Assembly (NCBI RefSeq): GCF_001665785.1
Contig: NZ_LZSO01000033.1
Coordinates: forward strand, 62,001 to 126,000
Source: Mycolicibacterium peregrinum
Lineage (GTDB): Bacteria; Actinomycetota; Actinomycetes; Mycobacteriales; Mycobacteriaceae
DNA: 64,000 nucleotides
Reading direction: 5' to 3'
Positions within the stretch are counted from its first letter, which is position 1. Each line of letters opens with the position of its first letter. Made by a program: the position numbers and the translations under genes. Under the pieces are notes generated by a model. The model was not told where the DNA came from, made no database searches, and saw only the letters and a program-made list of their open reading frames with translations. Positions 18,786 through 27,529 of the stretch are shown here, in pieces.

Positions 18786-19646
18786 TTACCCCTCACCGCC
18801 CGTCCGGGTCCGGCGCGCGATGACGTCGCGGGCCAGCTCGGCGATGCGTTCCTCAGTGATCTCCGCGGCTCCCTCGGCACCGATGGTCACCGCGGTCGGA
18901 TAGATGCCGCGCACCAGATCGGGACCGCCGGTGGCGGAATCGTCGTCAGCTGCGTCGTAGAGGGCCTCGATGGCGACCCGCAGAGCCGAATCCGCATCCA
19001 CCACACCGGGATAGAGCTTCTTGATCGACGACTTGGCGAAGATCGACCCGGACCCCACGGACTGGTAGCCCTCTTGTTCGATGTTCCAGCCACCTGCCGC
19101 GTCGAAGGACACGATCCGGCCCGCGTTCTCGGCGTCGGCCGCGTCGATGTCGTATCCGACCAACAACGGCAGGGCCACGAAACCCTGCAGTGCCGCACCG
19201 AGATTGCCGCGCACCATGATGGCCAGGCGGTTGACCTTGCCGCGGAACGTCAGGGCGACACCTTCGAGCTTCTCGTAGTGCTCGAGTTCCACCGCATAGA
19301 GCCGGGCGAACTCCACGGCGATGGCCGCGGTGCCCGCAATGCCCGTCGCCGTGTAGTCGTCGGTGATGTACACCTTCTGCACGTCACGGCCGGCGATCAT
19401 GTTGCCCTGGGTGGAGCGGCGGTCACCGGCGATCAGCACCCCTCCGGGGTACTTGATCGCGACGATGGTGGTCCCGTGCGGCACTGCGTTGGTGGGGTTG
19501 ATCATGCCGTCGGCGACACGGTTGACCGGCAACAGTTCGGGGGCCTGCCGACGCAGCAGTTCAGAGAAAGACGACAGGTCCATGGCTACAGATTGGCTAC
19601 CGGAGAGGGTGGGTCGGGGCAGAGACAGGTTTTCGCGCCAGGTCAC
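18786..19646 (-). CDS. prcB: 20S proteasome beta subunit (catalytic)
   Basis: A 286-residue precursor of the proteolytic subunit. Autocleavage between Gly58 and Thr59 in [16 protein letters not shown] exposes the N-terminal Thr nucleophile after a 58-residue propeptide, close to the 57 of M. tuberculosis. The Asp ([11 protein letters not shown]) and Lys (IAIKY) of the catalytic set are present, as is [15 protein letters not shown]. Its ATG overlaps the pup stop (ATGA), and prcA follows without a gap. Confidence 0.96.
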   Translation of the reverse strand: MTWRENLSLPRPTLSGSQSVAMDLSSFSELLRRQAPELLPVNRVADGMINPTNAVPHGTTIVAIKYPGGVLIAGDRRSTQGNMIAGRDVQKVYITDDYTATGIAGTAAIAVEFARLYAVELEHYEKLEGVALTFRGKVNRLAIMVRGNLGAALQGFVALPLLVGYDIDAADAENAGRIVSFDAAGGWNIEQEGYQSVGSGSIFAKSSIKKLYPGVVDADSALRVAIEALYDAADDDSATGGPDLVRGIYPTAVTIGAEGAAEITEERIAELARDVIARRTRTGGEG

Positions 19647-19837
19647 TGGCCGCCCTTTTGGACGTATGCGCGCACGAAGTCTTCTGCGTTCTCTTCCAGC
19701 ACATCGTCGATCTCGTCGAGCAGATCGTCGGTGTCTTCAGCCAGCTTCTCGCGACGCTCCTGGCCGGCGGCGGATGCACCCGGGAGGTCGTCATCCTCGC
19801 CGCCGCCACCGCCACGCTTGGTCTGCTCTTGAGCCAT
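19643..19837 (-). CDS. pup: Prokaryotic ubiquitin-like protein Pup
   Basis: A 64-residue intrinsically disordered modifier. It begins [17 protein letters not shown] and ends [14 protein letters not shown]. The terminal Gln must be deamidated by Dop to Glu before PafA can ligate it. The helix-forming middle ([20 protein letters not shown]) is the part bound by the Mpa coiled coils. The start chosen gives the same length as M. tuberculosis Pup; a five-codon upstream ATG is rejected because GCAGGAGG just before MAQEQ is the ribosome-binding site. Its stop overlaps prcB (ATGA). Confidence 0.97.
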   Translation of the reverse strand: MAQEQTKRGGGGGEDDDLPGASAAGQERREKLAEDTDDLLDEIDDVLEENAEDFVRAYVQKGGQ

Positions 19838-19942
19838 CGCTGCCTCCTGCAATTGTCATCGGCTGGGCTAACCGCCCAACCGGTTCTTCCACAGTACCGG
19901 TCGGCACCCCGATTGCCGGGGATAGCTCACCGGTCCAGATGG

Positions 19943-21451
19943 TCAGTTCGTGAGTTGATCGACGAGTTCGGCCGCGCTGTCCACGGAATCCAGCAGAGCG
20001 CCGACATGCGCCTTGCTTCCCCGCAGCGGCTCCAGGGTCGGAATCCGGACGAGCGAATCGCCGCCGAGATCGAAAATCACCGAGTCCCAGCTCGCCGCGG
20101 CGATGTCCGCACCGAATCGACGGAGGCATTCGCCCCGGAAGTAGGCGCGGGTGTCGGTCGGAGGGTTGTCGACGGCGTCGAGCACCTGCTGCTCGGTGAC
20201 CAGGCGTTTCATCGAACCGCGGGCGACCAACCGGTTGTACAGGCCCTTGTCCAGGCGGACATCGGAGTACTGCAGATCGACCAGGTGCAGCCGCGGCGCC
20301 GACCAGGCCAGGTTCTCGCGGTTTCGGAAGCCCTCCAGCAACCGCAGCTTTGCCGGCCAGTCCAGGATCTCGGCACATTCCATCGGGTCGCGCTCCAGCA
20401 GGTCCAGCACGTGGGCCCAGGTCTCCACGACATGCGCGGCCCGTGGATCCGGGTCCCGGCTGTCCACCAGTTTGGCCACCCGGTCCAGGTAGACCCGCTG
20501 CAGTGCCAGGGCGGTCATCTCGCGGCCGTCGGCCAGCGCCACCGTGGCGCGCAGCGACGGATCACGGCTGATCACGTGCACGGCGTGCACCGGACGGGCC
20601 AGCGCGAGATCGGACAGGTCGAGCCCGAACTGCGGGCCCTCCTCGATCAGGTCGAGCACCAGGGAGCTGGTGCCGACCTTCAGGTAGGTCGACGTCTCGG
20701 CCAGGTTGGCGTCACCGATGATGACGTGCAGCCGGCGGTATTTGTCGGCGTCGGCGTGCGGCTCGTCGCGGGTGTTGATGATGCCGCGCTTGAGCGTCGT
20801 CTCCAGGCCGACCTCGACCTCGATGTAATCGGCCCGCTGGGACAACTGGAAGCCGGGATCGTCCCCCGAGGGCCCGATGCCGACACGGCCCGAGCCGGTC
20901 ACCACCTGCCGCGACACCAGGAACGGGGTGAACCCCGCGATCACCGCGGAAAACGGGGTCTGGCGGCTCATCAGGTAGTTCTCGTGCGATCCGTACGAGG
21001 CGCCCTTGCCGTCCACGTTGTTCTTGTACAGCTGCAGCTTGACCGCGCCGGGCACGCTGGCCACGTGGCGGGCGGCGGCCTCCATCACGCGCTCACCGGC
21101 CTTGTCCCAGATCACCGCGTCCATCGGATCGGTGCACTCGGGCGCCGAGTACTCCGGGTGGGCGTGGTCCACATACAGCCGGGCACCGTTGGTGAGGATC
21201 ATGTTCGCCGCGCCGACCTCGTCGGCGTCGACGATCGGAGCCGGCCCCGAGGCCCGGGACAGGTCGAATCCGCGGGCGTCGCGCAACGGCGATTCGACCT
21301 CGTAGTCCCACCGGGTGCGCTTGCCGCGCTGGATCCCGGCGGCCGCCGCGTACGCCAGCACCGCTTGAGTCGAGGTCAGGATCGGATTGGCAGTCGGATC
21401 GGACGGCGAGGAGATGCCGTATTCGACCTCTGTTCCGATGATCCGTTGCAT
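19943..21451 (-). CDS. dop: Pup deamidase/depupylase Dop
   Basis: A 502-residue PafA paralogue that converts the Pup C-terminal Gln to Glu and also removes Pup from substrates. It starts [19 protein letters not shown] with the nucleotide site GTEVEYG, and shares [19 protein letters not shown] and [15 protein letters not shown] with PafA. The longer N-terminal half around residues 40-80 includes the Dop-loop region that separates it from PafA. It lies 105 bases upstream of pup and directly downstream of ectD, with only 9 bases between. Confidence 0.96.
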   Translation of the reverse strand: MQRIIGTEVEYGISSPSDPTANPILTSTQAVLAYAAAAGIQRGKRTRWDYEVESPLRDARGFDLSRASGPAPIVDADEVGAANMILTNGARLYVDHAHPEYSAPECTDPMDAVIWDKAGERVMEAAARHVASVPGAVKLQLYKNNVDGKGASYGSHENYLMSRQTPFSAVIAGFTPFLVSRQVVTGSGRVGIGPSGDDPGFQLSQRADYIEVEVGLETTLKRGIINTRDEPHADADKYRRLHVIIGDANLAETSTYLKVGTSSLVLDLIEEGPQFGLDLSDLALARPVHAVHVISRDPSLRATVALADGREMTALALQRVYLDRVAKLVDSRDPDPRAAHVVETWAHVLDLLERDPMECAEILDWPAKLRLLEGFRNRENLAWSAPRLHLVDLQYSDVRLDKGLYNRLVARGSMKRLVTEQQVLDAVDNPPTDTRAYFRGECLRRFGADIAAASWDSVIFDLGGDSLVRIPTLEPLRGSKAHVGALLDSVDSAAELVDQLTN

Positions 21452-21460
21452 GGGGCCAGC

Positions 21461-22393
21461 CTAGGTGACGGCTTGTGCGCCCCGAGCCGCCAGGTATTCG
21501 GGCCGTGGCTTCTTGGCCGCGAACGGGTCCGTCAGCGCGTTGTCCACCGAGTTGAACACCAGGAACACGTTCGAGCGCGGCAGGGGTGTGATGTTGGACC
21601 CCGAGCCGTGCAGCAGATTCGCGTCGAACCACAGCGCGGTGCCGGGCGGGCCGGTGAACTGGTGGATGTCGTGCTCGTCGACAGCCTTGGTCAGCGTCGT
21701 CTGATCGGGCACGCCGATGTTCTGGGCGACCAACGACGTGTCGTGGTTGTCGTCAGGCGTGGCGCCGACGCACGGATAGAACGTCTGGTGCGATCCGGGG
21801 ATCACCATCAGCGACCCGTTGTACGGGTAGTTCTCGGTCAGAGCGATCGAGCACGAAACCGCGCGGATCTCCGGCATGCCGTCCTCGGCATGCCACGTCT
21901 CGAAGTCCGAATGCCAGTAGAACCCGGTCCCGGTGAACCCGGGCATGAGGTTGATCCTGGCCTGATGGATGTAGACGTCGCCGCCCAAAAGTTGCTGCGC
22001 GACCGGTAACACGGTGTCGAGCCGGACCACCTGGGCGACCAGGTCGCTCAGCAGATGCGGTTCGAAGATCGACCGGATCGTGCCGCCTGGCTCCCGGATC
22101 ACCCGTGGATCATCGGCATCCAGATCCGCTGCGATCCGGTCCAATTCATGCCGGAGCAGCGGAAGCCAGTGATCCGAGACGGTCTCCGGCGCCACCAGGT
22201 ACCCGTACTCCGAGAAACCGTCCAGGTGGGGCTGGCTGAGCGGGCCGTCCGCTGCGCCTCCCCACACCACAGGCTCGTGACGCGGTATCGGCTCGATGGC
22301 GTGGTCGAGCCGGGTCGGGTAGTGATCCGTCCGTTCCTCGCTGGGCAGGCCGATGGGCGATCCGCTTTCGGCTCCTCGATGGACTGCCGTCAT
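21461..22393 (-). CDS. ectD: Ectoine 5-hydroxylase
   Basis: A 310-residue Fe(II)/2-oxoglutarate dioxygenase converting ectoine to 5-hydroxyectoine. The metal triad is visible: His and Asp in FYWHSDFETWHAEDG and the distal His in NLLHGSGSNITPL. The ATG overlaps the ectC stop (ATGA). The first ~25 residues (MTAVHRGAESGSPIG and on) precede the part resembling other EctD proteins (DHYPTRLDHAIEPIPR). They are encoded by two diverged copies of the repeat seen between pafB and pafC, so the N terminus is an apparent add-on. Confidence 0.94.
   Translation of the reverse strand: MTAVHRGAESGSPIGLPSEERTDHYPTRLDHAIEPIPRHEPVVWGGAADGPLSQPHLDGFSEYGYLVAPETVSDHWLPLLRHELDRIAADLDADDPRVIREPGGTIRSIFEPHLLSDLVAQVVRLDTVLPVAQQLLGGDVYIHQARINLMPGFTGTGFYWHSDFETWHAEDGMPEIRAVSCSIALTENYPYNGSLMVIPGSHQTFYPCVGATPDDNHDTSLVAQNIGVPDQTTLTKAVDEHDIHQFTGPPGTALWFDANLLHGSGSNITPLPRSNVFLVFNSVDNALTDPFAAKKPRPEYLAARGAQAVT
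22324..22393 (-). repeat. Diverged tandem copies of the pafB/pafC repeat, now inside the ectD coding region
   Basis: 22353-22378 matches one pafB/pafC unit at 23 of 26 bases (ATGNGCGATCCGC...CGGCTCCTCG on the + strand). A second, shorter copy follows at 22324-22343 (GATCCG, five bases, TCCTCGCTG). The element sits just behind the ATGA that joins ectC to ectD. The second ATGA of the paf version has become ATCG, so the mini-ORF no longer ends and the copies are read as the EctD N terminus. Confidence 0.6.
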
Positions 22394-22782
22394 GCCACCG
22401 ACTGCGGCGCCGGGTAGACACCGTTTTCGTCGTGCACTTCCCGCCCGGTCACCGGAGGGTTGAACACGCACAGCATGCGCAGCTGCTCGTCACAGGTGAC
22501 CCGGTGGCGGTCATTGTTGTTGAGCACGTACATGGTTCCGTCGGCAAGCGGGTACTCCTGCCCCGTCTCCAAGTCGGTCAGCGTGCCGGTGCCCTCTACC
22601 ACCCAGACCGCCTCGATATGGTGCTGATAGTGGAACTCGTTGACCGAACCAGCCTGGATCGTGGTCTCGTGGAACGAGAAACCGACACCGTCGCCGGCGA
22701 GGATGATGCGCTTGGAGCGCCACGAGCCATCGGCCACATCGCGGTCGGTCCCGGTGATCTCAGCAGTGGTGCGAACAATCAT
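22390..22782 (-). CDS. ectC: L-ectoine synthase
   Basis: A 130-residue cupin-fold enzyme that cyclises N-gamma-acetyl-diaminobutyrate to ectoine. It begins MIVRTTAEITGTDRDVADGS; the cupin core contains GVGFSFHETTIQAGS, EFHYQHHIEAVWVVEGTGTL and YVLNNNDRHRV. The stop overlaps the ectD start (ATGA), and it follows ectB by 13 bases. Confidence 0.96.
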   Translation of the reverse strand: MIVRTTAEITGTDRDVADGSWRSKRIILAGDGVGFSFHETTIQAGSVNEFHYQHHIEAVWVVEGTGTLTDLETGQEYPLADGTMYVLNNNDRHRVTCDEQLRMLCVFNPPVTGREVHDENGVYPAPQSVA

Positions 22783-22795
22783 GTTTCAAGCCTCC

Positions 22796-24082
22796 TCAGG
22801 CCAGCGTGACGGCGACGGACTCAGCGAGGATGTCGAGCCCCTCGGACAGTTCGGCGGCCGAAGTCGTCAGCGGCGGCAGCAGTTTGACCACCTCGTCGGA
22901 CGGGCCACTGGTCTCCATCAGTGCGCCGCGATCGAAAGCGGCCCGGCACACCTGACCGGCCAGGTCCGCCTGCTCGAACTTGATGCCCTGCGCCATACCG
23001 CGACCGCGGGCGGTCACTCCGTCGTGGGCAGCGGCGATCTCCTCCAGCCGGGCCCGGGTCAGCTCGCCCTTGGCGACCGTCTCGGCACTGAATTCGTCGT
23101 TTTCCCAATACGTCTCGATTGCCGCCGTGGCGGTGATGAATGCGGGGTTGTGGCCACGGAAAGTGCCGTTGTGCTCCCCCGGCGTCCACACGTCGAGATC
23201 GCGGCGGAACAACGTGAGCGCCATCGGCAGCCCGTAACCGCTGACCGACTTGGATATCGTGACGATATCCGGCACGATGCCTGCGGCCTCGAAGCTGAAG
23301 AACGGCCCGGTGCGGCCACAGCCCATCTGGACGTCATCGACGATCAGCAGGATGTCGCGTTTGCGGCACAACTCGGCCAGAGCACGCAGCCATTCGATCC
23401 GCGCGACGTTGAGACCGCCTTCCCCCTGGACGGTTTCGACGATCACCGCGGCGGGCCGGTTGAGGCCACTACCCGAATCGTCGAGCACGCGCTCGAACCA
23501 GTGGAAGTCCTCGGTTACCCCGCCGAAGTAGTTGTCGTAGGGCATCGGGGTGGCGTGCACCAGCGGGATACCCGCTCCCGCCCGCTTCATCGAGTTGCCG
23601 GTCACCGACAGAGCACCCAGCGTCATGCCGTGAAAAGCGTTGGTGAAGCTGATAACCGACTCGCGGCCGGTCACCTTCCTGGCCAGCTTGAGTGCCGATT
23701 CCACCGAGTTGGCCCCGGTCGGCCCGGGGAACTGCACCTTGTAGTCCAGCCCGCGCGGCCTCAGGATGAGCCGTTCGAAGCTTTCGAGGAACCGCTGCTT
23801 GGCCGCGGTGGCCATGTCCAAGGAGTGCACGATCCCGTCGGAGGCGAGGTACTGCAGCAACGGCTCCTTGAGGGCGGCGTTGTTGTGGCCGTAGTTCAGC
23901 GCCCCGGCCCCGGCGAAGAAGTCGATGTAGGTGCGTCCCGAGGTGTCGGTCACCCAGGAACCCGTGGCGCTGTTCATCACAGTGGGCCAGCCACGGCAAT
24001 AACTGCGGACCTCGGACTCGACCGAGCTGAACACGTCGGGCAGGTCAGATTCGGTCAGCGGAGCTGTCGTTGCGAGCAGCAA
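22796..24082 (-). CDS. ectB: Diaminobutyrate--2-oxoglutarate transaminase
   Basis: A 428-residue PLP-dependent class III aminotransferase that makes L-2,4-diaminobutyrate from aspartate semialdehyde for ectoine synthesis. Visible parts are GAGALNYGHNN, PGPTGANSVESALKLAR (PLP phosphate loop), FTNAFHGMTLGALSVTGN, IVDDVQMGCGRTG (Asp that contacts the pyridine N) and TISKSVSGYGLPM with the Schiff-base Lys. It is the second gene of ectABCD, 48 bases after ectA; that gap contains the palindrome GTTATC-A-GATAAC. Confidence 0.96.
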   Translation of the reverse strand: MLLATTAPLTESDLPDVFSSVESEVRSYCRGWPTVMNSATGSWVTDTSGRTYIDFFAGAGALNYGHNNAALKEPLLQYLASDGIVHSLDMATAAKQRFLESFERLILRPRGLDYKVQFPGPTGANSVESALKLARKVTGRESVISFTNAFHGMTLGALSVTGNSMKRAGAGIPLVHATPMPYDNYFGGVTEDFHWFERVLDDSGSGLNRPAAVIVETVQGEGGLNVARIEWLRALAELCRKRDILLIVDDVQMGCGRTGPFFSFEAAGIVPDIVTISKSVSGYGLPMALTLFRRDLDVWTPGEHNGTFRGHNPAFITATAAIETYWENDEFSAETVAKGELTRARLEEIAAAHDGVTARGRGMAQGIKFEQADLAGQVCRAAFDRGALMETSGPSDEVVKLLPPLTTSAAELSEGLDILAESVAVTLA

Positions 24083-24112
24083 GGGACAATCCTTCCAATT
24101 CGGATCAAAATG

Positions 24113-24125
24113 GTTATCAGATAAC
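24113..24125. promoter_or_regulatory. Perfect palindrome GTTATC-A-GATAAC in the ectA/ectB gap
   Basis: A 13-bp perfect dyad in the 48-bp gap between ectA and ectB. The same hexamer, GTTATC, occurs in the ectA upstream region at 24871-24876, followed by GTTAC. It may be an operator for an ectoine regulator or part of an internal promoter; a short RNA hairpin is an alternative. Confidence 0.4.
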
Positions 24126-24130
24126 TGATT

Positions 24131-24676
24131 TCAGCGCGAAAGCGGTGTGGTGATCGGCCCCATACGCAGGATGGGCTCATCCTCGTGCGCTCCGCCCGCG
24201 TCGAGCAGGTCGGACCCGAAGTGCGGGTCTTCGACCAGTGGGACGCCGTGACGGCGCGCGAAGGCACCGAAGAATGCGCGTGAGGCGGCGTTTCCGGGGG
24301 CGACCGTGGCCTCCACGGTCACCGGACGCCCGTCGCGCTGTGACCGCACGCGGTGGACGAGCGCGTCGAGCATTGTGCTGGCCAGCCCCCCGCCCTGCGC
24401 CGACGGCGCCACGGCCACCTGCCACACGAACAAGACATCGGGCCGCGGCGGCGGGTGGTAGCCCGTGATGAATCCGTGCAGGTCACCGTCACGTTCGGCC
24501 ACTATTGACGTGGCAGCAAAATCAGTGGCCAGCAACAGATAGGCGTAAGTGGAATTCAGATCCAGCACCCCGGTAGCTTCCGCGAGGTCACGGATGCCAA
24601 TCGCATCGGCACCCCGTGGTTGGCGCAGGAATTCTTCCCGGGAATGGCGTCCCGGGACGCTTTCTAAAACGTGCAT
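24131..24676 (-). CDS. ectA: L-2,4-diaminobutyrate N-gamma-acetyltransferase
   Basis: A 181-residue GNAT acetyltransferase making the ectoine precursor N-gamma-acetyl-diaminobutyrate. The acetyl-CoA loop is seen in VWQVAVAPSAQGGGLASTML; further family parts are GDLHGFITGYHPPPRPD and EATVAPGNAASRAFFGAFAR. The first gene of ectABCD, probably driven by a promoter between 24685 and 25020. A short ORF with a strong ribosome-binding site ends 6 bases upstream of its ATG. Confidence 0.95.
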   Translation of the reverse strand: MHVLESVPGRHSREEFLRQPRGADAIGIRDLAEATGVLDLNSTYAYLLLATDFAATSIVAERDGDLHGFITGYHPPPRPDVLFVWQVAVAPSAQGGGLASTMLDALVHRVRSQRDGRPVTVEATVAPGNAASRAFFGAFARRHGVPLVEDPHFGSDLLDAGGAHEDEPILRMGPITTPLSR

Positions 24677-25020
24677 ATCGAGTTAAAAGTCACCACCGAA
24701 CTTCTCAGCGATCATCGTCAGTTTCATGCCATCGGTGCCCTCGACGTAAGCACACCGCCCTGCCGTGATCAAGCGCCGACACTCCTCCGGGCGCGCAGAT
24801 CCGTCTGCGGAGACAGCGCGTGACCTGCAAGAACTCCGACGTTCGTCAATCTCAGAAAAGTGTTAGCGCCGTTATCTAATCGTTACATTTGGGACGGGGG
24901 TACCAGCTCGTTGCCCGCGACTCTCCCCACCCCGTCGCCCAGTCCGACCAGAACAGGTGAACCGAGCACATCCGCAACCATTTGCGGACGACATTTCATC
25001 CGAAAAATTCCAATCGAAAT
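24677..25020. other. Upstream region of ectABCD, no firm gene
   Basis: These 344 bases separate the DMT transporter gene from ectA, both leftward. They hold a possible 29-codon leader ORF (24683-24772), the GTTATC/GTTAC boxes at 24871-24886, and a 7-bp hairpin TCCGCAA/TTGCGGA (24971-24988) that could end the transporter transcript, though no T-tract follows. Base composition is less GC-rich than in the flanking genes, as expected for regulatory DNA. No other coding signal was found. Confidence 0.6.
24683..24772 (-). CDS. Possible 29-codon leader ORF upstream of ectA
   Basis: A TTG codon at 24772 lies 9 bases after GGAGGAG, the strongest ribosome-binding site in this region. It opens a 29-codon frame ending in AEKFGGDF and TAA, 6 bases before the ectA ATG. 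Third-position GC is lower than in neighbouring genes, so it may be a leader peptide or the remnant 3' end of a lost gene. The same frame is open further upstream without a better start codon. Confidence 0.25.
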   Translation of the reverse strand: MITAGRCAYVEGTDGMKLTMIAEKFGGDF

Positions 25021-25995
25021 CTAATAATCGCTGGTGCGGCGCGCCATAATTTCCCAGCCGAATAGCGTCGGGGGGTTTCCCTGCAATCGACGACCCCGTT
25101 CCGGTCGCCGTATCGCAGTACGGGCAACACCACGTGATCCGTAGCCCAGCACCACCCGCCCCCAGCCTGTGCCGGTCACGACGAGTACGGCGCCGGCGAT
25201 ACCGGCACCGGTGACGGAATCGCCGGCCAGGGCGACACCGAGGATCGCGGCCCACAGCGGCTCGGTACCCACCAGAAGGCTGACCCTGGCCGGACTGGAC
25301 GTGCTCAGCGCCCGCAACTGAACCAGGAACGCGAACACCGTGCACGCCAGCGCCAGGTAGCCGACGAGGGCCCAGTCGGCCGGTCCGTAAGCAGCTGTCG
25401 TCGCCGCGACGGACTGTCCAGACGCCACGCACAGCGCCGACGCCACCGCAGCAACCGTCACCAGCTGCACCAAAGTGGTTCGTGCCGAATCGATCCCGCG
25501 ACCATCAGAGAAGCGTGCCATGACGGTGACGTGGACCGCCCGCAACAAGGCCGCGATCACCATCACGATGTCCCCGGCGTGCGGGACAGTCAGGCCGCCG
25601 GACTGAGTGAGCAACCCGCAACCGATCACCGCCAGCATTGCCGCCAGGTAGAAGCGGCGGCCCACCGGCTGACGCTGCATCGCCGGCGTGGCCACGATGG
25701 TGAGCGCCATGATCAGCCCCGCGTTGGAGGCCGAGGTCATTGTCACCCCGTATGTTTCGGCGACACAGACGGCAGCCAGCAGACCCCCACCGACCACACC
25801 CGAAACCACCTCGGTACGGGTCAGACCCGGCAACCGCCGGCACACGAGGGCAGCCAGCACTGTTGCCGCGACCGCGAACCGCACCACCAGAAGCACGAAA
25901 ATCGTTTGTGCCGTGGCGATTTCCTTGGTGGCCAGGTAACTCGAACCCCACACCACCGCCACGGCAAGCAAGCAGAGATCGGTGCGACGGGTCAT
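25021..25995 (-). CDS. EamA-family (drug/metabolite transporter) permease
   Basis: A 324-residue inner-membrane transporter with two EamA repeats and about ten predicted helices. The start WGSSYLATKEIATAQTIFVL has the typical first-helix motif; VGTEPLWAAILGVALAGDSV lies in the second repeat. Likely an exporter of amino acids or other metabolites. The last ~35 residues are a polar, Arg-rich tail. It is divergent from a LysR gene 73 bases away with a palindrome in the gap, so that regulator probably controls it. Confidence 0.85.
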   Translation of the reverse strand: MTRRTDLCLLAVAVVWGSSYLATKEIATAQTIFVLLVVRFAVAATVLAALVCRRLPGLTRTEVVSGVVGGGLLAAVCVAETYGVTMTSASNAGLIMALTIVATPAMQRQPVGRRFYLAAMLAVIGCGLLTQSGGLTVPHAGDIVMVIAALLRAVHVTVMARFSDGRGIDSARTTLVQLVTVAAVASALCVASGQSVAATTAAYGPADWALVGYLALACTVFAFLVQLRALSTSSPARVSLLVGTEPLWAAILGVALAGDSVTGAGIAGAVLVVTGTGWGRVVLGYGSRGVARTAIRRPERGRRLQGNPPTLFGWEIMARRTSDY

Positions 25996-26053
25996 ACGGA
26001 CAAGCGTGTCGCCTGGTCAATAATTCAGTCAAGCTAATGTTTCTACCGTTTAT

Positions 26054-26070
26054 ATGTAGTATCACTACAT
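26054..26070. promoter_or_regulatory. Palindrome ATGTAGT-ATC-ACTACAT overlapping the LysR start
   Basis: A perfect dyad with 7-bp arms ends within the ATG of the LysR gene and faces the divergent transporter gene. It fits an autorepression/activation site of a LysR-type regulator. Confidence 0.55.
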
Positions 26071-27010
26071 GGATGCTGGACGCCTGCGGATGCTGCGTGA
26101 ACTGGCCGACCACGGCACCGTTGCCGCGGTAGCGCAGGTGCTGTCCATGACACCCTCGGCCGTCTCACAGCAACTCAAGATCCTGCAACGCGAGGCCGGT
26201 GTACCGCTGATCGAACCCGACGGCAGGCGGGTACGTCTGACCGATGCCGGACAGGTCCTGGTGGGCCACGCCGACGCCGTGTTGGCGACACTGGACCGCG
26301 CCCGGGCCGAGATGGATGCCTACCGAAGCTCGCCGCGTGGCACCGTGAGCGTGTCGTTCTTCCCCTCCGGCGCGGCAATGCTGCTGGCCCCGTTGATCAT
26401 CCGGGCAGCCGAGCGCGGCGTTCAGGTCCTCGGTCGCGACATCGACGTTCCGGCCTCCCGCGCGCCAACACAACTCGCCGACTTCGATGTCGTGGTGGTT
26501 CACCGCGACGAGCGCGACGCGTCCCCGTGGGGTCCGCGCTTCGAATCAACCGAACTGCTACGGGAGCCTCTGGATGTCGTCCTGCCGGCGGGACACCACC
26601 TGGCCGGCCGCGACCAGGTGAAACTGGCCGAGCTCGCCGACGAACCCTGGATCGGCGTCGAAGGCGGGTTGATGGTCGACGACGTGCTCAACTCGATCGC
26701 CATCCTGTCCGGTGTCCAGCCGCGAATCACCCAGCGGATCAATGACTTCCGTGTGGTCGAAGAGCTGGTTCACGCAGGCACCGGCATCGCCCTGATGCCC
26801 CGTTATGTGAGGCTGACGCGCGAGTTGATGCGGTTGCCGATCACCGACATCTCGGTGGCCCGGCGCGTGGAAGCGATCACCCGCGCCGGCGCGAGCACCC
26901 GACCCGCGGTGGCTGCTGTCCTGGAGCAGTTGCGCACGATCGCCGTGGGCATCAGTTCAGCAACCGCCGGACATGCTCCCGGACGATCCGCTCGGCCAGT
27001 GCGGGACTGA
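26069..27010 (+). CDS. LysR-family transcriptional regulator
   Basis: A 313-residue regulator with an N-terminal winged helix (MLRELADHGTVAAVAQVLSM, then TPSAVSQQLKILQREAGVPL) and a periplasmic-binding-protein-like effector domain. It starts with the usual 'MDAGRLRMLRELA' pattern of the ArgP/IciA-like side of the family. It is divergent from the EamA transporter and most likely controls it. The 3' end overlaps the convergent TetR gene by 59 bases. Confidence 0.88.
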   Translation: MDAGRLRMLRELADHGTVAAVAQVLSMTPSAVSQQLKILQREAGVPLIEPDGRRVRLTDAGQVLVGHADAVLATLDRARAEMDAYRSSPRGTVSVSFFPSGAAMLLAPLIIRAAERGVQVLGRDIDVPASRAPTQLADFDVVVVHRDERDASPWGPRFESTELLREPLDVVLPAGHHLAGRDQVKLAELADEPWIGVEGGLMVDDVLNSIAILSGVQPRITQRINDFRVVEELVHAGTGIALMPRYVRLTRELMRLPITDISVARRVEAITRAGASTRPAVAAVLEQLRTIAVGISSATAGHAPGRSARPVRD

Positions 27011-27509
27011 CCCGCTCCGGCTCGACGGCCACCGAGCAGGCCAGGCCGTCCCCCAGAGCCAGCAGTTCGACGGCGGCCGGCCCGGCATCCACGCCAGGGG
27101 CGGCGGCCGCGATCAGATCGGCCAGCCATTGCGACATCCTGATCCAGTCCTGGCGGTGCCGGATCGCGGTCTGCCCGTCGACCGCGGCGCGGGCCAGCCG
27201 CAAGAGCCAGGCCACACTGATGTCGCGATCGCCGGGTTCCGGGCACACCAGGGCCACGGACAATGTCTCGAGCCGCTGCGCCGCGGACATCTCGGCGGTC
27301 AGGCACTCCCCCAACCGGGCCAGGAACCGGGCCGAGGCGCGATCCATCGCAGCGGCAAGCATCGCGTCCTTGGTCGGAAAGTGGTGTTGCACGGCACCGA
27401 TCGAAACCTCGGCCAGGGCGGCGACTTTGCGTACCGAGACACCTTCGAAGCCTTCGGCCACCAGGACGCGCAGCACCGCATCGGCCATCCGGCTATAGGG
27501 CGTACTCAC
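26952..27509 (-). CDS. TetR-family transcriptional regulator
   Basis: A 185-residue regulator beginning at GTG (VSTPYSRMADAVLRVLVAEG). The HTH helix is EVSIGAVQHHFPTKDAMLAA (residues ~32-52) and the C-terminal domain is TetR_C-like, as in BetI-type regulators. The start was chosen because the HTH begins at the usual distance; longer in-frame readings run into the divergent gene. It is divergent from the DUF418 membrane protein, with a dyad at 27530-27541 in the gap. Confidence 0.85.
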   Translation of the reverse strand: MSTPYSRMADAVLRVLVAEGFEGVSVRKVAALAEVSIGAVQHHFPTKDAMLAAAMDRASARFLARLGECLTAEMSAAQRLETLSVALVCPEPGDRDISVAWLLRLARAAVDGQTAIRHRQDWIRMSQWLADLIAAAAPGVDAGPAAVELLALGDGLACSVAVEPERVSPALAERIVREHVRRLLN

Positions 27510-27529
27510 GGCTTCAGCATAGGCGACCA

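Noticed and set aside
24872-25432. 186-codon frame overlapping the EamA transporter gene
   Set aside because: It is in another frame of the same strand within a clear transporter and is rich in Arg/Gly, a typical shadow.
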